Assembly: GCA_958430865.1 (NCBI GenBank)
Contig: CAUDNR010003990.1
Coordinates: forward strand, 1,606 to 65,605
From: Entrophospora sp. SA101
Taxonomy: Eukaryota > Glomeromycota > Glomeromycetes > Entrophosporales > Entrophosporaceae
Direction: 5' to 3'
DNA: 64,000 nucleotides
The notes below the pieces were generated by a model. That model saw nothing but the letters and a program-made list of their open reading frames with translations. It did no database searches and was not told the DNA's origin. Position numbers and translations under genes: made by a program. Shown piece after piece: positions 1-14,300 of this stretch (position 1 is its first letter; every line of letters begins with the position of its first letter).

Positions 1-125
1 ACGAACTTCCCTTTTGTCCCCGTTTCAATTTTTTATAATTAATTTCTCTCTCTATAACGACCAAAAGCAGAGAAATTGCATATAGGGACAGAGGGTTCGT
101 TATAGAGAGAGTAAACTGTACGTAA
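1..125. repeat. MITE-like repeat, cut by the window edge
   Basis: The stretch matches 31,300-31,405 with moderate divergence: both carry a shared 'ataattaatttctctct' core, 'caaaagcag' and a terminal 'ggttcgtta.agagagagt'. The second family member at 31,238-31,402 has both ends as inverted repeats of the type tctctataacgaacc, so this is probably the right part of the same non-autonomous element. The left end is outside the window. Confidence 0.6.
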
Positions 126-227
126 TGGGATCCCAGTTCTATTCGAAATTTCTTTCGGAGTACTAATATTTTGCTTCCAGAGAAAGTTCACGGCATTATG
201 GTTTGCTTTAATAGGGTTCGAAGACAT
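39..227 (-). pseudogene. Tc1/mariner-type transposase N-terminal fragment
   Basis: Reading from ATG at 227, the first 40 or so residues look like the first helix-turn-helix of a Tc1/mariner transposase, with ISTPKEISNRTGIPLRTVYS as the recognisable core. The frame then runs into the MITE-like repeat at 1-125 and no DDE/DDD catalytic domain follows. It is therefore an internally deleted or interrupted remnant. Family assignment is by motif only. Confidence 0.45.
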
Positions 228-459
228 TTTGCAAAGGTAAAGTAAACAAAAAACACCGATGACGATCATTATTTCTTTTATTTGCGCGACTCAATCACAA
301 ATAAACATTATAAACGAACGTTTTATGGTATTATGCCTGAATAAGTAATTCGAATATTCGCGCCATTACTTTCGCCAAGAACTGTATGTGTAACAAATAA
401 ATTTATTATTATTATTATAACCGTAATAATTAATAATTGAATGAAACAAATAACGTATA

Positions 460-874
460 TTAACCATCTTTATGATAATCTAAAAAACAATTTCTAGTTG
501 AGGAGCAACATAAAGTAACATTACATGCACTACAATAAATAAAAGAACGACTTTCAGACCTTTTAGACTTTCCTTCTCTTCTCATTCTTCTTCTATAGCT
601 GCTTCTTGTTTTAATCCCACTTCTAACTCTTCTATTAAAAAGTTGAGTTTTCCATTATTTTGTCCTCACCATCCTCATCATATTCATCATTGTTTACTTC
701 TGAATCACTAGAACTTTCAATTAATTCATATCATTTAATTTGTTGTAAACTCCACCTAGTCTTCTTGTCAATATTAGCAATGTAATAACTAGTTTCATCA
801 TCATAATCTTCAAAAATTCATTTATTATCTTCGGAAATATCCATAGTTTGTCCTTGGGTTTCAATTGGATTCAT
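460..874 (-). pseudogene. Internally deleted piggyBac transposase remnant
   Basis: From ATG at 874 an acidic N-terminal region (ESSSDSEVNNDEYDEDGEDK) runs with two in-frame stops, like the acidic leader of piggyBac transposases. After a frame change near 640, a basic stretch is followed by a Cys/His-rich tail, YCSACNVTLCC...NCFLDYH, ending in a stop at 460-462. This tail matches the zinc-binding C terminus of the longer piggyBac copy at 39.2 kb (YCSLCKVPLYF...NCFTDFH). The whole catalytic core between the two ends is missing, so this is an end-to-end deletion derivative. It cannot encode a working transposase. Confidence 0.6.
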
Positions 875-1003
875 TTTAGTTTCTTTATGAAAATTTGAAA
901 TAAAATTGAATAATTTTGTTGACTATTTGACTATTTTCAAAAATGATTATTTTCAAAAAATAATTAAAATTATATTTTACTCATCTGAAGGAGCCTCATA
1001 CTT

Positions 1004-1186
1004 TTGCAATTTATAGGAAATTTGGGTCAAGTTTTTTCATTTAAAAAAAGATTTTGTGTTGAATTTCGGAATTCCGGAGGACAAAATAAAAATAATGTAA
1101 CAATCTGGTTCTATTTATATTTGGTAATTTGTGGTTATTATGAACGTATTGAATTGATTCCAGGACATACCAAATATATAAAATAA
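1004..1186 (+). pseudogene. Transposase-like fragment (SGGQNKN...PGHTKY type)
   Basis: The 60-residue frame contains NSGGQNKNNVTIWFYLYLV and LIPGHTKY. Similar 'DN.SGQNKN...GHTKF' motifs occur in a widespread eukaryotic DDE-type transposase family, where the Asp before the GQN motif is catalytic. Here that position reads RNSGGQNKN, the rest of the domain is absent, and the start is arbitrary. I treat it as a relic, with the family name tentative. Confidence 0.4.
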
Positions 1187-2818
1187 ATACTTATTTCTTT
1201 AAGTATAATGATAATGAGAATATACAGTGCGGATCATCTATACTCAAAACTTAAAATTTTTGAAATATTATGTGATCCACACATTGGATTTTAAAAACCC
1301 GCCACCATTCAATTCAACTTTAAAAAGGGAGTCTATTAATCTAAAAAAAAAAATTTGTCACAAAATTTTCTTTTCATAAATTTTTTAAATTTGAAAGTTA
1401 TGCGACAATAATTTTCGTGTTACAATATTTTTGAATCTCATGCCCAAATTTGGTAATGATTTTCTTTTAATGTAAATATGTTCGTTAAACTTTTTTGTTG
1501 TAAAGAACTTTTATTTATTAATAAAAAAAAGGAAATAAATAAATCAAATAAATCAAATGTATGTTGTAGAAAATATTCTATGAAAAAAAAAGTTGTTACA
1601 CGAAATTTACTTAGTCTCAATTTCTTAAATGTATAACAAAATTCGGAATTTTCAAAATGATAAGACTCTGCCAATTTTCAGTTTAAGAAAAAACCAACCG
1701 ATAAGTTTTGAAGCTTGAGTCATGAACAATAAAACTTATCGGTTAAATTTTTTAAAAATGATATAATTTTTTTTTGTTTTAGTATTTTGAAGTTGACCAA
1801 TTGTTACTATAAGCAATTAATAGAATAAAGTCTTTATCTGCAAGTATAATAAATGACTTATTAATAAAGTAAAATGTTATCATTCATAATTTAAAAAAAA
1901 TAAATAATAATAATAAATAATAATGACATACAAGATCACAGAAGCCTTAAAGGTAACTTATTGAAATCAAATTTATCAAGTTTTCCATAAAATGGGTTTT
2001 GTGCGCAGCCATGTGACTTTTTTCTATTCTAAATTCAATTGAAATAGCAAGTTCCACAATATAAAAAAGATCGACGAACGATTTTGTCACAAGTGATAAA
2101 ACGAATGTCCACTATGCTCATCAGGATAGAATCAAAAGGTGTTCGTTCTATTTATGGTAAAGCAAATAGCATAAGAGGTAGGCTTCATCAATGCATGCTC
2201 CGGATCTAAAGAAAATTCGTAATCTTGTGGATGAATATCATCGAAAATTTGCGAAGTCGTTATGTTGTTTTAGATTTAACAAAGACATGGTCAAAAGTCA
2301 TGGCTTTAAAAAAATACATCAAATAACAAAACGTGTGGATGTTGTAGATTCTTCAAAGACCTCTAGTTGTATGTCTTTCAGTTCCACCATTGATAGAATC
2401 CCTTCCTAATATGCCTTTAAAGTGTGTTACAAGAGTCGTTTGTAAGAATTTAATTTTAGAATTTTAGTGATACAAATTAAAAATAATAATAATAATTACA
2501 ACTACTACATACATAAAAATAATATAGCGCAACAAATAGTATAATAGATGGATCCGATTCTCTCTTGGTTGAAAAGTATATAAATATTGATTAAAGCATG
2601 TATGTTTATTTGTTTACTTATTAGAGTTTTTGAATAAAAAAACCAAAAATATGTTTTTTCAATTTTTTTTTTTTTTATTAATATTTTTTTCCTCCTCCTT
2701 TCTCCTCTTCACTTTTCACCACTTTTCACCACTTTTCACCCTCAAATTCCGAGAATTATCAATCTTTTAAATCTTTTAAAATTATTCCTCTCCTTTTTCG
2801 TTTTCTCTTTCTTTTAAA
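1187..2818. other. AT-rich intergenic DNA
   Basis: No convincing gene. A short hairpin is formed by accgataagtttt near 1698 and aaaacttatcggtt near 1731. A 72-residue open frame at 2191-2409 (+) has no family I recognise; it follows a second open stretch in another frame, so it may be decayed coding DNA. The last 150 bases before 2819 are pyrimidine-rich with three copies of 'cacttttcac', plausibly the promoter and 5' leader of the next gene. Confidence 0.5.
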
Positions 2819-4695
2819 ATGAAAAAAATTATAATAATTATAAATTTAATATTAATTTATTATATTTATTGTTTAACATTAACTAAAACCAATTCTAACT
2901 ACGCAATCGAAACCCCTATAACAGCCAAAGTAACCATAACAGGAAATATAAATGGAAAATTTTTAATTTACGATAATCTATTTGATAGTGGCACTCAACT
3001 AAAAGGATACTACAAGAATGGATTAACCCCAAGACGAGGAGTAAAATATGATAAATTATTTAGATTTTTTGTAATTTTAGATTATAGTTGTGATAATATA
3101 ACAGTTAACGAATTCATGCATGAAAAATTCATTTGGAATACTGATGACTTTATTTATGTTGAAGTTACCAATAGCTTTATACCAAATAAGTTTAGAAATA
3201 GAATATTTAATCTAAGAAAAGGCAGCAGTAAAGTATTCAAGACTTCCACACATAGTTGGTATTTTGGTAAAGATTTACCTCATACTATTGTTGTATTCGA
3301 GAAATCTTCTATAAATAATAATAAATATAAAATAGCCGCGGTAATTATTATATTTGTGTATAATATATTTATGTTTAATATATTATTACTTATATACTTA
3401 CATAACATATTATTATTATTTAGTGTGGAGACATGATTCCAGTTGAAAATTATAAGAACGATGAAGATATGATATTAATCAATAAAAAAGAAATCAAAGA
3501 TATTAATAAATTAAACAAAGATTCAATCTTCAAAGAATATTTTAAAAATTACGATGATGAATATAATGATGGCGAGGCTGATGAAATTGCCATGGAAAAT
3601 ATAAATGTCAAATTCAAAACGTTTAAGAAATTTGTTAAGAGCTCTACGACTGAAGATAACATTAATCATGATAATAATAACAATAATAACATAAAAGATA
3701 TAATGACCACCAATAGTATAGATGACATTAATACCACTGATAACGATGTTGACAACGACACTGACATTAACATTGACATCAATACTGATATCGATAACAA
3801 TAATAATGATGTTGATAGAATAATTGATGACGTCACAGATACCAATTTTAGTAATGATAGCAACGATATTTTCAATGAGAACGTTGCAGGTAATGCTGAT
3901 GCAAATATTATTGACATCAATACTGATATCGATAACAATAATGATGATGTTGATAGAATAATTGAAGATATCACAGATACCAATGTTAGTAATGATAACA
4001 GCGATATTTTCAATGAGAACGTTGCAGATAACACTGAAGCAGATATTATTGGCATCAATACTGACATCGATAACAATAATATTGATGTTGATAGAATAAT
4101 TGAGAACATCACAGATACCAATGTTAGTAATGATAGCAACGATAACTCCAATGAGAACGTTGCAGCAGATATTATTGACATCAACACTGATATTGATAAC
4201 AATAATGATGATGTTAACAGAATAATCGAGAACATCACAGATATCAACGTTAGTAATGATAGCAACGATAACTCCAATGAGAACGTTGCAGATAATACTG
4301 AGGTAGATATTATTGACATCAACACTGATATCGATAACAATAATGATGATGTTAACAGAATAATCAAGAACATCACAGATATCAACGTTAGTAATTATAG
4401 CAACGACAACCTCAACGAGAACATTGCAGATAATACTGAAGCAGATATTATTGACATCAATACTGATATCGATAACGACAATGATGATGTTGATAAAATA
4501 ATTGAGGACATCACAGATATCAACGTTAGTAATGATAGCAACGACAACCTCAACGAGAACATTGCAGATAATACTGAAGCAGATATTATCAACAATGATA
4601 TGGCAGACAGTTATAAATCAGATGATAATCATATTTCGACTGTTGTAATTCAGATCCTATTAACATTGATTCAAATATTATTAATTCAGATGTAA
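2819..4695 (+). CDS. Secreted Asn/Asp-rich repeat protein, function unknown
   Basis: Two exons are inferred: 2819-3340 and 3424-4695, joined in phase across an 83 bp GT-AG intron (3341-3423). The product is about 597 residues. It begins with a hydrophobic signal-peptide-like segment (MKKIIIIINLILIYYIYC). Next comes a unique domain of about 150 residues with aromatic residues and a few Cys, then an acidic Asn/Asp/Ile tail holding six repeats of about 46 residues. I do not recognise the N-terminal domain. The tail frame stops at 4693-4695, yet the same frame continues as acidic Asn/Asp-rich sequence to a stop at 4840-4842, and a +2 frame is also repeat-like just before 4695. Two compensating indels, or a recent truncation, are likely. 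Secretion plus a long acidic low-complexity tail would fit a cell-wall or effector-like protein, but that is inference. Confidence 0.6.
3778..4600 (+). repeat. Six tandem ~138 bp coding repeats
   Basis: Six copies of a roughly 138 bp unit, each encoding a variant of DINTDIDNNNDDVDRII followed by DITDTNVSNDSND and NENVADNTEA. One unit (around 4,160) lacks about 12 bp, removing the residues before AADII, so units change in whole codons. The repeats also keep long antisense frames open; these are by-products of codon bias. Confidence 0.85.
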
Positions 4696-4842
4696 TCAAT
4701 CAATAATGACAATGATTTAGATAGAAATGTTGACAATAATTTAGACATAGATGGCAGTGACAGTAATAATATAATAGATATTGATAATAATGTGGATGTT
4801 AAAGAAGTTGATGTTAATAATGATGTAGATGATGAATATTAA

Positions 4843-5121
4843 ACATATAACAATATTCAATATTTTCAATATTAATAATTATTATTACTATAGAAATTTA
4901 GAATAAAAAAAATAGAAATTTAAAAATTATTGTATATATATAATCTTTTTTTTTTTCAATTCTTGTAGATCCTAAAAATAAATTGATCAAAAAATACTTT
5001 CTTTTGCTAATATAAATTGTATAATATATGAAAAACGTTATCCATTTTCATTACCTTCATTGTTTTATCAAAGAGGAGGCTTAAAAGGCTGCGAATCGTT
5101 CATTTTATATATACTGATTAA
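4843..5121. other. Intergenic spacer
   Basis: AT-rich spacer between the repeat protein and the helicase gene. No gene is seen. It should hold the promoter of the helicase gene that starts at 5122. Confidence 0.5.
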
Positions 5122-8129
<3,008 letters not shown>

Positions 8130-8161
8130 AATAATAAATTAACATTAAATTGTTCAATTAT

Positions 8162-10285
8162 TTATAATAATCCTTGTCTCTTTAAGTCATCATAAGTTTT
8201 CTTATTAAAAACATTTCCGTCCAGATCCTCAAATTCTTCCATAGTATCTGCTTTGAATTCATCTGTCTTACTTGAACTTTTAAGTTTTTCCCATACTAGA
8301 AAATTCAAATTCAAATAAAAAATATTAATATATAAATTATATTCCAACTAGGAGAATTTTTTATTATTTGCTTACATGCATAAGCATCTTCAATTAAAGT
8401 AATTTCATGAAAATGTCTTGTATTAGGTATTCCCAAACATCTCATACCATGTGCATGTCTCCATTCCTATAAATATTAATTCAAAAAATTTTTGTATCAT
8501 TTAGATTGTGCTATTTTTAAATATCAAATAAAATAAAATAAAAGATCATTATAATTTCTTTATTTCACCTGAAAATGCCTATCAAATGCTTTTCTACCCA
8601 TGTAAACATAATTACCACAAATTTCACATGGATATTCTACACCAAGTCCATGCAATTTATAAAGCCAGTATGGAATTGGTTTACCATCCCATCCTAATGG
8701 CAACTTAAGTGGATTATAAATTTTATCTTCATCTTCTGACTCACTTTCAATATCGTCAACTTCTTCAGCCTCCAATTCCATCTATTTGTTTTTAGAGGAA
8801 AAAATAAATTAGAGTAATTTTTTAATTATAATGATATTTAATTGATTGATCGATTGATTAATTGATACATTACTCTACGTTCTCTATCGGTCAATGCACG
8901 TTTTCTTTCAACATTTGCCTTGGTATCTTCATGTTGAGCGCCTAATTTTTCAGAATATTTTTGTATCAAGGCTTCTAAAAATGCAATTTCACGTTCTCGC
9001 TTATCTTTATTTCCTTCAAAATCCTTTCGTAATTTTTCTTGTGTCTCATAATCCACTGTTGTAACACCCTTTTCCATCATTGTATTTGCAGCTTTAATAT
9101 GTTTTTTACTAGTTAAATGTGCATCATAGACAGTTTTCTTTGAATATGATTTACAACCTAGAAATAAATTATTAAAAAGTTAATGAAAATGAAAATAATT
9201 CTTAGTAAGATAACTATCACATCACATCACATACATGCTACACAAAACAAATCTCCTGAAACGTTTGATCCAATTTTTTTTTCCCAACCAGGAAATTTTC
9301 CTTGGGACCATTTCTCATTAAATTCTTTTTCTACTTCATTACGTATACTTTCTAAATTGGATAAAGGTTTGACCCTTTTGAAAAAACTTTCTAAATAATC
9401 ACGCAAATCTTTCAAGTATCTATAATCAAAAATAAATATCATAAATTTTTAATATATATAAATATTATATTAAAATTCTAGAATAATCAAATATAAATTT
9501 TACTTGAAATATTCTCCATTTTTATATTCTTTTGGATAATCTGAGAAATGATCAAATTCAGTTAAAAATGTCAAATAATCAATCTTTTTTACATTTTTTA
9601 AATTCACATATTGTTCATGAATAGAATGTAAATCTAAAAATTTTCCATGGCCTTCTTCACCAGAAAACAATTTTTCAAGTTCTAAATAAAAAATAAAAGA
9701 TATTCAAATATTAAAATATTGTTATAATTCATAAATAAATAAATAAAAATTAATAATTTATTTACCATCATCTTCTGTTATTTGTTTGGCTTGATTGATA
9801 AATTCTAATTCCAATGGCTCAACTGTTTCATTTGGATAACGCCGATGATAATCTTTGGTTGATTTCAACCTCGCATAAAATTCGCTAAATTCTGAAGTTC
9901 CTGACAAAGCGTCTATTTCAGATTTACGTGCTCTTTTTAAGATCGATTAAAAGTTGTAATAAATTTTTATTCTTATATTAATTAACAAAAACTTTTAAAT
10001 AATTGAAAATTTACCCATCAGTATCATCATATAATTCATATAAAAATTTACTTCTTAAACTTATTCTATCCAAAAAATCATTAACTCTATGTTCTCGTAC
10101 TAGCCGATCTTTGTGCTAATAATAATAATTATTATTAAAAAGATAAAAACTATTTTTTAACTATAGAAAAACAAAAGATGCAAACCAACCGATTTTGGAT
10201 CTTTCATAAACTGATCAACAATTGCTTGTTCCAGGCGTTCAATTTCTTCGTGCGCTTTTCTTTGTTGTTCTAGTATACTTTCCAT
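8162..10285 (-). CDS. SF3A3: Splicing factor 3A subunit 3 (SF3a60/Prp9)
   Basis: The gene reads from ATG at 10285 ([20 protein letters not shown]) through about eight exons to TAA at 8162. The N terminus, the central helical region ([23 protein letters not shown]) and the C-terminal matrin-type zinc finger ([19 protein letters not shown] then [16 protein letters not shown]) match the SF3A3/Prp9 family. The last residues, [14 protein letters not shown], are almost the family signature. SF3a binds the U2 snRNP and the branch-site region during spliceosome assembly, consistent with the intron-rich genes around it. It is divergent from the L9 gene (170 bp between start codons) and convergent with the helicase gene. 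Inner exon edges were read by eye and individual splice sites may be off by a few bases. Confidence 0.9.
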
Positions 10286-10455
10286 TTTTTACTTTCCAAA
10301 TTTTATAATAATGATAATGTTTGATTTTATATTCATTCATTGGATATTATTGCAACTTGAGTTTGTGTAACGTCTATTATATTTAAAAATTTTTTTTTGC
10401 TAGATAAATATTTAATCCATAATTTTATAACCTAAATTGAATAGAAATAAAAAAG
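10286..10455. promoter_or_regulatory. Divergent promoter between SF3A3 and RPL9
   Basis: Only 170 bp separate the start codons of two head-to-head housekeeping genes, so both core promoters and 5' leaders must lie here. The sequence is AT-rich without a clear TATA box that I would single out. Confidence 0.6.
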
Positions 10456-11120
10456 ATGAAGGATATTTATAAGGACGAAGAGCTTGATATACCTGAAGAG
10501 GTAGAAGAAATTAGTGTAAAAGCACGAGTGGTTACTGTTAAAGACGGCTTGGCAAATTAACGAAAAGTTTTCAACATATCAATTTGGAAATACAACATCT
10601 TAAGAAAGCCAAAAAGATTAAACTTATTGTTTGGCATGGGACTCGTAGGCAAGTTACCTGTTTACGTACAGTCAAAACGCATATTAAAAATATGATAATT
10701 GGGGTCACAAAAGGATTTGAATATAAGATGCGCTATGTTTATGCACATTTTCCAATCAATGTCCATATTGATGGAAGTGATGTTGAAATTCGCAACTTTA
10801 TAGGTGAAAAAGTGATCAGGCGAGTTAAAATGTTGGAAAGTGTTACGATTGAAGTTTCAAAAGATATAAAAGATGAGTTGGTTCTAACTGGTAATGATTT
10901 AGAAAATGTCTCACAATCAGGTAAATAATTAAAAATGTATCTATTAATAATTGTCGATTCTTTTTATTAATGTGCATAATGACATCTTGAAATATTAATG
11001 ATTATTTGAAAAGCTGCCGATATTCAACATTCAACCACTGTTAAAAATAAAGACATTAGAAAATTTTTGGATGGTGTTTATGTTAGTGAGCGTAATATAT
11101 TAGAAGAACCTCAAAATTAA
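10456..11120 (+). CDS. RPL9: 60S ribosomal protein L9 (uL6), with one-base frameshift
   Basis: ATG at 10456 opens [17 protein letters not shown], the usual L9 N terminus. The frame breaks near 10,545, where the conserved VKGPRG segment should be, and resumes one frame over as [16 protein letters not shown]. The remainder ([51 protein letters not shown]) is well conserved. A 93 bp GT-AG intron lies at 10921-11013. Exons sum to 572 nt; one restored base would give 190 residues, the normal L9 size (human 192). So the sequence shows a single-base deletion in an otherwise complete, intron-bearing gene. Because L9 is essential, either this is a sequencing error or the genome has another copy. It is not a processed pseudogene, since the intron is kept. 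Confidence 0.8.
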
Positions 11121-11339
11121 TTATAAAATAATGCAATACGCTTGATGTCACATGATTACTAAATGCTCATTTTTTCGTCAAACTCTTTGCTGTTCCACGG
11201 ACAGCTACCATTTTAATTCAGAACGCGAATTAACACGTCCTTTTACTTTTTCATCTTTTCCCTACTTTTAAGTATTTTTTTTTTTTTTTGATAAAGATAA
11301 AATAAATATCAAACATACAAATATTTGTTGTATGTAAAT

Positions 11340-14300
11340 ATGCCACAGCAAATTAAGAATTCCAAAAAGTTTGTTTCTCCGGTTAAAAGTACCCAAACTT
11401 CTCTTTGGTCCTTTATTAAAAAGGAACCACCTTCTCCAACTACTGATTCTGAGGCTCAAGATTATAAAAATAATAAACTATCAGACGACACAAGACTGTC
11501 TGATGACCCCGTGACTCCAAAGTCAATAAAATCAAGGGTAGGCAACAAAGACGCAGAAATTTTTATGCAAGAAGTTGAAGAGAAAGAAAGTGGTAGCGGT
11601 GAGCTGGTAGGCTTAGAAATTGACACGCCTGTATTAGGAAATAGAATTTTGAGGGTTGTTATATCATTATTATTACTATTGTTTTTTAGATAATACACAA
11701 GTTTATTACGATAGATAAAATAATTTGTATTGAAATAAATTTTATTTATGTTTTTTCATATTAATATAGAATAGTAGAACTTTTAAACGAAAGCTTGTTT
11801 TTTCATCTGACGAAGAGGATAATGAAGATGAAAATGATATGAACTTTATTGAATCACCTTGTACGATAACGTTTTATTAAATTATTATATTTCCAATTTC
11901 TAATTCCTAAGTTAAAAAAATCTTTTTTCAATTAACAATAGTAAAAAATAAAACAATTTCCCAGGGTAAAACATCTAAAAAGGCCAATAAAAAAAATGAC
12001 GATGACGAGGACGATGAGTATATGGAAGACTTTATTGATGACACACTTGAAAAAAACAGTAACGATGATAATGGTACTTTCTAGCTATTCAATTGGCATC
12101 ATCTGATCTTTCAAAATAAAAATTTTATTAAATATTTGCTAATTGTGTATTTGCATGCTGATAGAAAATGATTATGAAAATGATGATAGCGAAGATTCTC
12201 CAAGCAATTCCAAGAAAGTGACTAGAAAAAATCAAAAGAAATACAAACCATCAAGAGAGAAGTTTAAGGTTTGATAAAGGAATTGACTTGGCAGATGACA
12301 ATGAAACAAATTAAAGATTTGTTTATTTTTTAAAAAAAAAATTAGTCATTTGTATCAACTCGTAACAACAATTTAGATTTAACAGAACCAGGAACCAAAA
12401 AGAAAAAAGTAATTGTTTAATAAAATTTTTTCTAATAGCTGTAGACTTTGATATTAACTATTTTCAACAATTGATAAAATTAGAAAATAGATCAAAGATA
12501 TGATTGGCTCAAGAGGGTTCGCGATGCAAATGGAAACTTTGAAGGTATAATTTTTAATTTATTTATTACTTTTTTTATAAAGTTTGGTGGTGCAATTTTT
12601 AACCAATTTGGACTCTTGTGTAATAGGATCGCCTAACTATGATTCACATTCATTACTCATACCAAAGGAAGCCTGGAATAAATTTACTCCATTTGAAAAA
12701 CAATTCTGGGAAATCAAATGCAAACATTGGGATACTGTATGCCACCCACACATATATTTTATTGTATACACGTTAAATTATCCATTAGTCAATAATTTAA
12801 GATAATTAATTAACAATCTATTTATCAATTGAACAAATTGCTTTTAACTATTCTATTTTTGTTTGAATAAATAGATTGTATTTTTTAAAAAAGGAAAATT
12901 TTATGGTAAATAATAATAATTTTATGTGCTGAGAAATATTTATTTATGTTCATATTTTAAAATCGGATTTTTCCATAGAATTATATGAACGTGATGCTCT
13001 TATAGGCCATTCTGAATTCGATTTGAAGCTTACTACACGCGTCAATATGTGTATGGCTGGTGTTCCTGAAGCTTCATTTGAACATTGGGCTGCAAAATTT
13101 ATTGCTAAAAAGTTGGTTATTTAAAATTTTTACTGAGGATAAATTAATGATCACATTATTTATGACTTATGAAAAAATTTTTGTATATAGTCATAAGGTT
13201 GCTAGAGTAGATCAAATGGAAACTGCTCTTGGAAAGGAAATGAGAGAAAAGGCTACCAAAACCAAGGTATTTTTTGTAATTAATTGAAAATTATTATTAT
13301 AATGTGTATATATATATATATATATATATGTATACTAAAAAAAATTTTATCTATAGGAAGATAAAATAATTCACCGTCAACTTACATCAATTTTTACTTC
13401 TGGTACTATTGTGGATAGTGGATTATTGACCAACGATATGTCAACATATTGTATGTCAATTAAGGTAGTAATGATAATAACTAATTTCGAATCATTTTAT
13501 TTTACATTATAATATTATTAACAAGATTTATTTTAGGAATATTGTCCTACTGAAAATAGTCCTCCAAGCTTTGGAATTTGCTTTGTTGATACCTCAATTG
13601 CAGAATTTAATTTCACATCATTCCAAGATGATATTGATCGAACTCATTTTGAAACATTAATCATGCAAGTTAAACCAAAGGAAATTGTTTATGAAAAAGT
13701 ATTTAATATATTATTCGTTTATTTAATTTTTAATTCTTTAATAAGATCATTATGCTTTAAACAATATAAAAAACTAAATAATCATCTGTATCAATCATAC
13801 TAGAAAATGCTCAGTAAATCTTCATTTCGTATCATCAACTTATGTATTCATTCTCCAGTAATAAATGCCTTGATTCCTGGAAAGGAATTCTGGGATGATT
13901 CTAAAACCTTGGATGAATTAAGATTGTCACATTATTTTGTTAACAGGCCTCAAAATACTTTGAATGATAATGAAGAAGACGATGAAAATAATATGGAAAT
14001 TGATTATTCTGTTGAAGGAAATCGTTGTGATATGAGTATGTATTTTTATCTAATTAGTATTAATCATATAATTATTTTGATTCAAAAAGATTTTTTTTTT
14101 TAATTTAAATTAAAGAAAATTGGCCAAAAGTTATCCAAGAAGCTTGCGAAAAACCTTTGTTATTATCTGCATTTGGTGGTAAGGTTGTTTTTTTTAATCG
14201 ATTTAAAAGCATTTTTTAAATTTTCAAATTTATTGATTCACTCGCTAAATTAAACAGGCCTTATTTTTTACTTGCGTTTGGTAAGTAAATATGTAAACCA

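Noticed and set aside
3666..4595. Long minus-strand open frames (239 and 66 codons) opposite the Asn/Asp repeats
   Set aside because: They mirror the repeat codons of the plus-strand gene and give only Leu/Ser/Ile-rich sequence.
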